Part shown: positions 6,443 through 12,380 of the stretch, piece after piece | Numbering within the stretch: the first letter of the stretch is position 1 | Layout of the letters: each line of letters begins with the position of its first letter | Assembly (NCBI GenBank): GCA_050944035.1 | Contig: JBMNQH010000026.1 | Coordinates: forward strand, 1 to 17,050 | Origin: JBMNQH01 sp050944035 | Lineage (GTDB): Bacteria; Bacillota; Clostridia; Oscillospirales; Oscillospiraceae | DNA length: 17,050 nt | Direction of reading: 5' to 3' | Translations under genes and position numbers: made by a program | The notes under the pieces: generated by a model | Databases searched by the model: none | Told to the model about the DNA's origin: nothing | What the model saw: the letters and a program-made list of their open reading frames with translations, nothing else

Positions 6443-6850
6443 ATGCGTATTATGGCAATTGACTACGGCGACGCCCGCATCGGCCTGGCCGTCTCCGACA
6501 TCACCGGCACGCTCTGCGGCGACGCCTGGACTCTGCACGAATGGAATATGGAAACTGCATCCCATATCATTGCCGAAGAGGCAGAACGCCGCGGCGTTGC
6601 GCGTCTGGTTCTCGGGCTCCCCAAAAACATGGACGGCACCCTGGGACCCCGTGCAGAAAAAAGCCAGCAGTTCGCTGAACTGCTTCGCAGCGACAGCGGA
6701 CTGGAAGTCGTGCTCTGGGATGAGCGTCGGACCAGTATCGACGCCCATCGGATTTTACATGCCAATGGAAAAAGGGCGAAAAAGCATAAAAAAACGGTCG
6801 ATGCTGTCGCCGCCTCTCTGATTCTGGAAGGGTATTTGATGAGTCTGTGA
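6443..6850 (+). CDS. ruvX: RuvX/YqgF-family RNase H-fold nuclease
   Basis: The family is known as a putative Holliday-junction resolvase and, in some bacteria, as a 16S rRNA maturation nuclease; the role here is inferred from the family. The 135 residues show the RNase H-fold start IDYGDARIGLAVSD with catalytic Asp7, VLGLPKNMDGT at 56-66, DERRTS at 93-98 and DAVAASLILEGYL at 120-132 with the last acidic site. It is full length. The ATG follows AGAGAGG with good spacing. It is probably the last gene of the folC-folT-ruvX transcript. A hairpin CTGTGATG/CATCACAG (6845-6852, 6871-6878) follows without a U-tract, and the more likely terminator is the long inverted repeat at 6903-6976. Confidence 0.95.
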   Translation: MRIMAIDYGDARIGLAVSDITGTLCGDAWTLHEWNMETASHIIAEEAERRGVARLVLGLPKNMDGTLGPRAEKSQQFAELLRSDSGLEVVLWDERRTSIDAHRILHANGKRAKKHKKTVDAVAASLILEGYLMSL

Positions 6851-6902
6851 TGGCATGTCTTTCCCCATCTCATCACAGCTTCTGAAAAACAATGACAATT
6901 TT

Positions 6903-6976
6903 CAAAAATCCCTATTGACAAGGTAGGAAAAGATTGCTATAATCCAACCAACCTACTAAATCGATAGGGATTTTTG
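6903..6976. repeat. 13-bp inverted repeat flanking a promoter
   Basis: CAAAAATCCCTAT (6903-6915) is perfectly complementary to ATAGGGATTTTTG (6964-6976). In RNA the stem can extend by U-G, G-C and A-U pairs, and GTAGG/CCTAC can pair inside the loop. The 3' arm ends in a T-run, so read-through RNA from ruvX could terminate here. A transcript starting at the enclosed promoter (6915-6943) lacks the 5' arm and escapes. Alternatively the arms are paired operator half-sites, the first abutting the -35 box. Confidence 0.7.
6915..6943 (+). promoter_or_regulatory. consensus sigma-A promoter of the sulfhydrylase leader
   Basis: TTGACA (6915-6920) and TATAAT (6938-6943) with exactly 17 bases between form a perfect consensus. 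The predicted start is near 6950, about 300 bases before the enzyme's ATG, leaving a long regulatory leader. Confidence 0.92.
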
Positions 6977-6994
6977 TTTAAGGAGGCGCCACTT

Positions 6995-7111
6995 ATGAAG
7001 CTGCGATTCGATGCACTGGTCAGAAACAATTTTCGTTGCGGACGAATGCTTCACTCCTGGACACAGACCAATCTTGTACGGGGGCTTTTGTGTTGCCTTT
7101 GTTTCGCTTAA
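6995..7111 (+). CDS. 38-residue Cys-tailed leader peptide
   Basis: The ATG at 6995 is preceded by a perfect AAGGAGG (6980-6986) eight bases away, better than most genes in this window. The peptide starts MKLRFDALVRNNFRCGRM and ends LLCCLCFA. Four of its 38 residues are Cys (15, 33, 34, 36; codons TGC, TGT, TGC, TGT), which is unusual. It lies inside the leader of a sulfur-assimilation gene and overlaps the antiterminator arm (7054-7066). I infer that it is a sensor of charged tRNA-Cys whose translation sets terminator formation. It has no recognised homologue. A functional small protein is the alternative. Confidence 0.75.
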   Translation: MKLRFDALVRNNFRCGRMLHSWTQTNLVRGLLCCLCFA

Positions 7112-7165
7112 AATTGCGTAACAATACAAATTGTTAGCCTTGTAATTTTGCACTGTGTCCGAGAG
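7054..7165 (+). promoter_or_regulatory. predicted antiterminator helix
   Basis: CTCCTGGACACAG (7054-7066, codons 20-24 of the leader ORF) pairs with CTGTGTCCGAGAG (7153-7165): eight consecutive Watson-Crick pairs, one G-U, one mismatch, then three more pairs. The downstream arm contains the entire 5' arm of the terminator (7159-7165), so the two structures are mutually exclusive. A 7-bp AT hairpin, TAACAAT/ATTGTTA (7119-7136), sits between them, just after the leader stop codon. Confidence 0.72.
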
Positions 7166-7191
7166 TTTGTAGATTGCTCTCGGCTCTTTTA
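7159..7191 (+). terminator. attenuator terminator before the sulfhydrylase gene
   Basis: CCGAGAG (7159-7165) pairs with CTCTCGG (7177-7183) around an 11-base loop, followed by CTCTTTTATTT. It lies about 60 bases before the coding start, inside the leader, so it can only serve to abort transcription of the gene it precedes. Confidence 0.82.
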
Positions 7192-7248
7192 TTTCTCCAG
7201 CACTTTTGTGTAATAAAGAATTTGATAAAAAGAAAGAAGGATCTTCTC

Positions 7249-8538
7249 ATGTTCAACCGTAACTATAGATTTGAAACCATCCAGTTGCATGCCGGTCAGG
7301 AAACACCGGATCCCGCATCCGACGCACGCGCCGTTCCCATTTATCAGACCACATCTTATGTATTCAAAAACTCTGCCCATGCCGCAGCTCGATTCGACCT
7401 TTCCGATGCCGGTAACATCTATGGTCGTTTGACCAACTCGACTGTCGATATTTTTGAACAGCGCATCGCTGCATTGGAAGGCGGCGTTGCTGCGCTGGGT
7501 GTTGCCTCTGGTGCCGCGGCGATTACCTACACGTTTTTAAATCTGGCACAATCGGGTGATAACATTGTTTCTGCCCATACCATTTATGGCGGCACATATA
7601 ATTTACTGGCACACACATTGCCACAATATGGCATCCACGCAACATTTGTTGATGCGGACAAAGAAGGCCGCATCGAAGCTGCCATCGATGATAAAACCAA
7701 GGCTGTTTTTATCGAGACAATCGGAAACCCCAACGCAACGCTTATTGACATTCGCAAAGTGGCAGACATTGCCCACCGTCACAATATCCCATTGATCGTG
7801 GACAACACGTTTGCAACACCTTATCTTGTCCGTCCCTTTGAATACGGCGCAGATATTGTCGTTCATTCTGCCACAAAGTTCATCGGCGGCCACGGTACTG
7901 CCATTGGCGGCGTTATTGTAGACAGTGGAAAATTTGACTGGGAAGCCAGCGGCAAATTTCCCTCTCTGGTGGAACCCAATCCCAGTTATCACGGTATCAG
8001 TTTCACCAAGGCCGTTGGTCCCGCAGCCTTTGTGACAAAAATCCGTGCCATTCTTCTGCGCGATACCGGCGCAACGCTGGCTCCGCTACATGCTTTCCTG
8101 TTCCTGCAAGGACTGGAGACACTTTCGCTTCGCGTGGAACGCCATGTGGAAAATGCACTGAAAGTCGTAAACTATCTGGCAAAGCATCCCCAGGTAGAAG
8201 CCGTCAACCATCCTTCCCTTCCGGATCATCCGCATCATGCCCTTTACAAGCAGTATTTTCCAAACGGCGGCGCCTCTATTTTTACTTTTAATATTAAGGG
8301 AGGAGCGGAGGATGCACAGAATTTTATCGATCACCTCGAAATCTTTTCTCTACTTGCCAATGTCGCAGATGTAAAGTCGCTGGTCATCCATCCTGCCTCT
8401 ACCACGCATTCCCAGTTGACCGAAACAGAATTGCTGGAACAGGGCATCCAGCCCAACACCATCCGTCTGTCCATCGGCACGGAACACATTGATGATATTC
8501 TGGCTGATTTGGAACAGGCCTTCCAGGCCATTCAGTAA
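7249..8538 (+). CDS. metY: O-acetylhomoserine (thiol)-lyase, PLP-dependent
   Basis: This cytosolic Cys/Met-metabolism PLP enzyme most likely condenses O-acetylhomoserine with sulfide to give homocysteine (direct sulfhydrylation). The 429 residues match that branch in length. ETIQLHAGQETPD is at the N-terminus and YGRLTNST at 58-65. VASGAAA (85-91) is the phosphate-binding region, and VDNTFATPYL (184-193) has the pyridine-binding Asp. SATKFIGGHG carries the PLP lysine, K210. The ATG at 7249 follows AGAAAGAAGGA. A longer in-frame start near 7174 lies inside the terminator loop and was rejected. Related activities (cystathionine gamma-synthase or lyase) are less likely because of the length and the LHAG..PD start. 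It is a single-gene unit controlled by the attenuator and ends at 8559-8587. Confidence 0.93.
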   Translation: MFNRNYRFETIQLHAGQETPDPASDARAVPIYQTTSYVFKNSAHAAARFDLSDAGNIYGRLTNSTVDIFEQRIAALEGGVAALGVASGAAAITYTFLNLAQSGDNIVSAHTIYGGTYNLLAHTLPQYGIHATFVDADKEGRIEAAIDDKTKAVFIETIGNPNATLIDIRKVADIAHRHNIPLIVDNTFATPYLVRPFEYGADIVVHSATKFIGGHGTAIGGVIVDSGKFDWEASGKFPSLVEPNPSYHGISFTKAVGPAAFVTKIRAILLRDTGATLAPLHAFLFLQGLETLSLRVERHVENALKVVNYLAKHPQVEAVNHPSLPDHPHHALYKQYFPNGGASIFTFNIKGGAEDAQNFIDHLEIFSLLANVADVKSLVIHPASTTHSQLTETELLEQGIQPNTIRLSIGTEHIDDILADLEQAFQAIQ

Positions 8539-8558
8539 ATAGAAACCAAACCATTCGG

Positions 8559-8588
8559 ACACAGCATCCGTGGATGCTGTGTTTTTTA
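8559..8588 (+). terminator. terminator of the sulfhydrylase gene
   Basis: ACACAGCATCC (8559-8569) and GGATGCTGTGT (8572-8582) form an 11-bp stem with a two-base gap (effectively a tetraloop), followed by six T residues. It lies 20 bases past the stop codon. Confidence 0.95.
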
Positions 8589-8818
8589 TTTCCATCCACC
8601 ACCAGACATTCATGAGTTTCTCTCTTCCGTAATATTGTCACAGAATCACAGTTTTTTCAGATATAACAAATCCTTATTTATCACATTTCCCATTTGTATT
8701 ATTATTTCCATTGTTTTTTGTAAAATTAAAACAAAAATATAAATTTCATTTTATGAGCATTGTTGATTTTTGCTGGAAATTTTTGAGAATGTTCTACTCA
8801 CATGTATTGCATCATTTA

Positions 8819-8827
8819 TGGTATGAT
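8819..8827 (+). promoter_or_regulatory. extended -10 promoter of the oad operon
   Basis: TGGTATGAT gives the extended -10 form TGnTATGAT. No good -35 lies 17 bases upstream (CACATG). The predicted start is near 8834, about 70 bases before oadA. Weak boxes plus the upstream near-palindrome suggest that an activator may be needed. Confidence 0.5.
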
Positions 8828-8904
8828 AAATAATAACCTGTATTCCTACATTGTTTGGATAGAGGTGTATACAAAAAGTTACTATAAAGGAAGTGAATAT
8901 TGAA

Positions 8905-10284
8905 ATGACATTGAACATTACGGAAACTGTCTTGCGTGACGCGAATCAATCACTCATGGCAACCCGGCTTCCCATCGAGGATTTCGAAGCCATTTTAGAC
9001 ACAATTGATCAGGCAGGTTACCACTCCATCGAGTGCTGGGGCGGTGCAACCTTCGACTCCTGTCTGCGCTATCTCGGTGAAGACCCCTGGGCGCGTTTGC
9101 GTACCATCAAATCTCATATGAAACACACCAAATTGCAGATGTTACTGCGTGGACAAAATCTGTTGGGTTATCGGCACTATTCCGACGATATGGTACGTCG
9201 CTTTGTCCGCGCCTCCATCGAAAACGGCATGGATATCATCCGCATTTTTGATGCGCTCAACGATCTGCGTAACATCGAAACAGCGGTCGATGCATGTCTC
9301 AAAGCAGGCGGCGAAGCACAGGGTACCATCTGTTATACACTTTCTCCGATTCACAATCTGGATCTTTATGTCCAACTGGGCCGTGAAATCGAAGCCATGG
9401 GCTGTCAGTCCCTGTGTATCAAGGACATGGCCGGCATCATGAGTCCCAAAGAATGCTATGATCTGATCGCCGCACTCAAACAAAATATTGCACTTCCGAT
9501 TTATGTACACACGCACCAGACCACGGGACTTGGTTTTATGACGTATCTGAAAGCAGCCGAAGCCGGTGCAGCGGGCATTGACTGCGCCATTTCCTCTTTC
9601 GCGGGCGGCACCAGCCAGCCGGCAACGGAATCCATGGTCTACACACTCAACCAAATGGGCTATGATTGCGGAACGCAAAGTGATATCCTCAAACAGATCA
9701 ACGACTTCTTCGCACCTGTGCAAAAAAAATTCATTGACAACGGCACATTTGATCCAACGGTACTTGGCGTCAAGGCGGATGCGCTGACCTATCAGATTCC
9801 AGGCGGTATGTTGTCCAACCTGATGGCACAGCTCAAGGCACAGGGTGCAATTGACCGTCTCGACGAAGTGTTGGCAGAAACGCCACGTGTCCGCGCCGAT
9901 CTGGGGTATCCTCCCCTGGTCACCCCGCTCTCTCAAATGGTTGGGGTACAGGCAACCGTCAACGTATTGACAGGAGAACGCTATCAAAACATTGGTAAGG
10001 AAATCAAGGCCTATATCAAAGGAGAATATGGCAGAGCGCCCGGCACAATTAGCCCTGAACTCGTGAAAAAAGTCCTTGGAGATACTACGCCAATCACCGG
10101 TCGTTTCGCAGAAACCATCGAGCCGGAATTTGGAGCGGCAAAAGCGGAACTGGGTGCGCGTGCGGAATCCGACCTGGACGTACTCAGCTATATCTGCTTC
10201 CCGCAGCAGGCCGAACAATACTTTGATCAGCGTGAGCTGAACCGTTCCCTTGTTGTCTCCTATTCCATTGAGGAGGTCAAATAA
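8905..10284 (+). CDS. oadA: oxaloacetate decarboxylase alpha subunit (carboxyltransferase), without biotin domain
   Basis: This enzyme moves the carboxyl group from oxaloacetate to biotin, yielding pyruvate. The 459-residue protein has the HMGL-like carboxyltransferase barrel with RDANQ at 11-15, LLRGQN at 80-85, IKDMAG at 172-177 (K173) and the metal-site HTHQTTG at 202-208, followed by the conserved PYC/OADA domain. The biotinyl domain fused at the C-terminus in Klebsiella-type OadA is absent and is supplied by the gene at 10610. The ATG at 8905 lies 11 bases after AGGAAG. A GTG at 8893 overlaps that site and was rejected. This pyruvate-carboxylase-like alpha chain argues against methylmalonyl- or glutaconyl-CoA decarboxylase, whose alpha chains are acyl-CoA carboxyltransferases. 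Confidence 0.92.
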   Translation: MTLNITETVLRDANQSLMATRLPIEDFEAILDTIDQAGYHSIECWGGATFDSCLRYLGEDPWARLRTIKSHMKHTKLQMLLRGQNLLGYRHYSDDMVRRFVRASIENGMDIIRIFDALNDLRNIETAVDACLKAGGEAQGTICYTLSPIHNLDLYVQLGREIEAMGCQSLCIKDMAGIMSPKECYDLIAALKQNIALPIYVHTHQTTGLGFMTYLKAAEAGAAGIDCAISSFAGGTSQPATESMVYTLNQMGYDCGTQSDILKQINDFFAPVQKKFIDNGTFDPTVLGVKADALTYQIPGGMLSNLMAQLKAQGAIDRLDEVLAETPRVRADLGYPPLVTPLSQMVGVQATVNVLTGERYQNIGKEIKAYIKGEYGRAPGTISPELVKKVLGDTTPITGRFAETIEPEFGAAKAELGARAESDLDVLSYICFPQQAEQYFDQRELNRSLVVSYSIEEVK

Positions 10285-10285
10285 T

Positions 10286-10591
10286 ATGGATGTTATCAGT
10301 GCACTTTTGATCGCACTTTCTGGTATCGTAATTGTATTTCTTATGCTGGTTGGGCTCTGTCTTATCATCCCTGTCATTTCCAAGGTAGTGCAGATGACCC
10401 AGAAAAAACCAAAAGCGGTTGAAGAGGAAATACCAGCACCAGTGAGCGCATCTGTTGCCGGTCCTGTGGGCGGTGACGTAATACTAGTGGATGTCGACGA
10501 AAAAACTGCCGCCTGTATTATGGCTATTGTCAGCCATGAAACCGGCATTCCACTGAACGAATTGATTTTCAAAAAGATCAAAGCAATATAA
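10286..10591 (+). CDS. oadG: OadG-family small membrane subunit of the Na+-pumping decarboxylase
   Basis: The 101 residues carry one N-terminal transmembrane helix (about 5-30, ALLIALSGIVIVFLMLVGLCLII), a charged/Ala-Pro linker and a soluble C-terminal segment (DEKTAACIMAIVSHETGIPLNEL). Subunits of this type (OadG, MmdD) anchor and stabilise the complex between the soluble alpha chain and membrane OadB. The ATG lies one base after the oadA stop and its GAGGAGG site is inside the end of oadA, so translation is coupled. The C-terminal segment resembles the tail of Clostridial OadG-type proteins. The zinc-binding His tail of enterobacterial OadG is not seen. Confidence 0.82.
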   Translation: MDVISALLIALSGIVIVFLMLVGLCLIIPVISKVVQMTQKKPKAVEEEIPAPVSASVAGPVGGDVILVDVDEKTAACIMAIVSHETGIPLNELIFKKIKAI

Positions 10592-10609
10592 GCGGGGAGG
10601 GATATGGAA

Positions 10610-10999
10610 ATGAAATATATTGTAACACTCAACGGCAAACAGTTTGAGGTTGAAGTCGAACGTGGGCAAGCCACTGCTGTCTACACAGGGGAAGCTGCGG
10701 CATCGATACCGTCAGCGCCGGTTCCTACTACTCCGGCGGCTTCAGTACCAACGCCCGTTACATCCACCGTTGCACCAGCCGGCGCAGGCGAGGCAGTATC
10801 GGCACCGATGCCTGGTTCCATCTTTGCAGTACGCTGTGCAAACGGGCAGGCAGTCAAAAAAGGCGATATTCTCTTTATTCTTGAAGCCATGAAAATGGAA
10901 AATGAAATTTTTGCACCCAGAGATGGTACCATCACCGCAGTCTGTGTCAGCAAAGGCACCACTGTGGAAACCGGTTCGACGCTCTGCACGCTCTCGTAA
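10610..10999 (+). CDS. biotin carboxyl carrier subunit of the decarboxylase
   Basis: This subunit carries the carboxyl group on biotin from the alpha subunit to OadB. In the 129-residue protein, residues 1-24 resemble the usual N-terminus (MKYIVTLNGKQFEVEVE). Residues 28-65 are an Ala/Pro/Thr/Val linker, and the C-terminal biotinyl domain has EAMKMEN at 92-98 with biotinylated K95. Two ATGs are close: 10604 is only three bases from GGGGAGG, while 10610 has nine bases of spacing and the family N-terminus, so I chose 10610. It corresponds to MmdC/GcdC-type carriers and to the C-terminal part of fused OadA. Confidence 0.92.
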   Translation: MKYIVTLNGKQFEVEVERGQATAVYTGEAAASIPSAPVPTTPAASVPTPVTSTVAPAGAGEAVSAPMPGSIFAVRCANGQAVKKGDILFILEAMKMENEIFAPRDGTITAVCVSKGTTVETGSTLCTLS

Positions 11000-11013
11000 A
11001 GGGGGTGCAATCC

Positions 11014-12165
11014 ATGCAGTTTTCTTTTCTTGAAACGCTACAGCGCATTCTGGCAGAGTCGGGCTTTGCCGCTTTTGCACAGGATCCGCGCAATTTGATT
11101 ATGATTGTCATTGCATGCGTATTGCTCTATTTCGGCATCGGTAAAAAGTATGAACCCCTCTTGCTGGTCCCGATTGCCTTCGGCATGCTGATGGCAAACT
11201 TCCCACTGACCGGTCTGCTGGCCGCGCCTGCCGCCGGGAAAAGCCCCGGCTTTTTGTGGGTGGTTTATCAGGGTGTACAGCACGCCATCTACCCTTCGAT
11301 TATCTTCCTCGGCATCGGCGCCATGACGGACTTCGGACCGTTGATTGCACGGCCTTCCTCCCTGCTGCTGGGCGCAGCGGCACAGCTCGGTATTTTTACC
11401 GCCTTTCTGCTGGCACTGGCATTGGGATTCGAGCCGGCTGTTGCAGCAGCAATCGGTGTGATTGGCGGTGCAGACGGTCCGACAGCAATCCTGACGGCAT
11501 CCAAGCTGGCAGAAGATTATCTGCCAGCAATCGCGATCGCCGCCTATTCCTACATGGCTTTGATTCCAATGATTCAACCACCGATCATGCGGCTTTTGAC
11601 AACCAAGGAAGAACGGGAAGTCAAAATGGAGCAGCTGCGCGAAGTTTCCAAACTCGAAAAAATCATATTCCCGATTGCAGTTGCAATCTTTGTCATTTTG
11701 CTGCTTCCTGACACAGCGCCGCTGATTGGCATGTTGATGCTGGGCAATCTGTTCCGCGAATGTGGCGTGGTCGACCGTCTGAGTGATACCGCGCAAAACG
11801 CACTCATCAATATTGTGACCATTTTCCTCGGCCTGTCTGTCGGCTGCAAGGCCGTCGCTGACAAATTTTTGACTCTGGAAACATGCAAGATTATCGTCCT
11901 GGGTCTGTTTGCGTTCATGCTGTCTACCGCGGGCGGAATCCTGTTTGGTAAACTGATGTATAAGCTGTCCGGCGGCAAAATCAATCCTCTGATTGGTTCC
12001 GCTGGTGTATCGGCTGTACCGATGGCCGCACGCGTTTCCCAGGTTGAAGGACAAAAGGCAAATCCCTCCAACTTCCTTCTGATGCATGCCATGGGTCCAA
12101 ACGTCGCCGGTGTCATCGGTTCCGCAGTCGCCGCCGGCTTTATGATTAAGGTATTCGGCGGTTAA
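11014..12165 (+). CDS. oadB: Na+-transporting oxaloacetate decarboxylase beta subunit
   Basis: This integral membrane subunit decarboxylates carboxybiotin and exports Na+. The 383 residues contain about nine to eleven hydrophobic segments. GGADGPTAI at 151-159 holds the Na+-pathway Asp (D154, matching the essential Asp of Klebsiella OadB). GNLFRECGVVDRLS follows at 244-257, with a conserved C-terminal region (SAVPMAARVSQVEGQ and MGPNVAGVIGSAVAAG). The ATG at 11014 follows AAAGGGGG with eight bases of spacing. It is last in the operon, with gene order alpha, gamma, carrier, beta. The same fold serves methylmalonyl-CoA decarboxylase (MmdB); the alpha chain decides for oxaloacetate. Confidence 0.94.
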   Translation: MQFSFLETLQRILAESGFAAFAQDPRNLIMIVIACVLLYFGIGKKYEPLLLVPIAFGMLMANFPLTGLLAAPAAGKSPGFLWVVYQGVQHAIYPSIIFLGIGAMTDFGPLIARPSSLLLGAAAQLGIFTAFLLALALGFEPAVAAAIGVIGGADGPTAILTASKLAEDYLPAIAIAAYSYMALIPMIQPPIMRLLTTKEEREVKMEQLREVSKLEKIIFPIAVAIFVILLLPDTAPLIGMLMLGNLFRECGVVDRLSDTAQNALINIVTIFLGLSVGCKAVADKFLTLETCKIIVLGLFAFMLSTAGGILFGKLMYKLSGGKINPLIGSAGVSAVPMAARVSQVEGQKANPSNFLLMHAMGPNVAGVIGSAVAAGFMIKVFGG

Positions 12166-12205
12166 ACACCAAAAGAAACAATCAAATTTTCTGAAAAAGC
12201 GATCG

Positions 12206-12252
12206 AAAATGACTCGCAGCGCAGTGTTTCTCTGTTCTGCGAGTCATTTTTT
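12206..12252 (+). terminator. terminator of the oad operon
   Basis: AAAATGACTCGCAG (12206-12219) is perfectly complementary to CTGCGAGTCATTTT (12237-12250), giving a 14-bp stem around a 17-base loop with a run of T residues. Confidence 0.95.
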
Positions 12253-12276
12253 GTTTCGTGCTCTCAAAACAGAAAA

Positions 12277-12305
12277 TTGACTTGCGGTATACGCTGTGGT
12301 ATGAT
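12277..12305 (+). promoter_or_regulatory. promoter of the kinase-like/lectin gene
   Basis: TTGACT (12277-12282), a 17-base spacer, and TATGAT (12300-12305) preceded by TGG, an extended -10. The predicted start is about 70 bases before the ATG. Confidence 0.78.
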
Positions 12306-12380
12306 TACTTTGAGATTTTATATGAATAAGTATACTCGTTACCTGTAACAGATGGAAACACTTTGAAAGGATCAAACATT

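Larger units (their letters stand above)
8539..8904. other. AT-rich intergenic region before oadA
   Basis: After the sulfhydrylase terminator, about 300 bases hold no gene. The stretch is much richer in A/T than its surroundings, as regulatory DNA often is. It contains a near-palindrome AGAATGTTCT (8786-8795) about 26 bases before the predicted extended -10 of the oad operon, a possible operator position, and then the oadA ribosome-binding site. Confidence 0.6.

Noticed and set aside
6845..6878. CTGTGATG/CATCACAG hairpin as the ruvX terminator
   Set aside because: The 8-bp stem is real but is followed by CTTCTGAAAAAC, not a T-run.
6956..7153. 65-codon minus-strand frame in the sulfhydrylase leader
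   Set aside because: It has no ribosome-binding site and lies opposite the better-supported leader ORF.
6950..7248. T-box or SAM riboswitch before the sulfhydrylase gene
   Set aside because: I looked for the T-box GGGUGG-ACC segment with its AGUAGA-like loop and for the S-box GAGGGA/GAAACCC core. Neither is present.
7174..7248. Longer in-frame N-terminus for the sulfhydrylase
   Set aside because: It would start in the attenuator loop with no ribosome-binding site, and the ATG at 7249 has one and gives the family N-terminus.
9142..10674. 510-codon open frame on the minus strand across oadA and oadG
   Set aside because: It is antisense to clearly conserved coding sequence with all family motifs, has no ribosome-binding site of note, and its translation is rich in His, Cys, Phe and Ile as shadow frames usually are.
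11038..12087. 349-codon open frame on the minus strand under oadB
   Set aside because: It is a shadow of oadB. The translation is Gln/Asn/His/Cys-rich without a recognisable domain.
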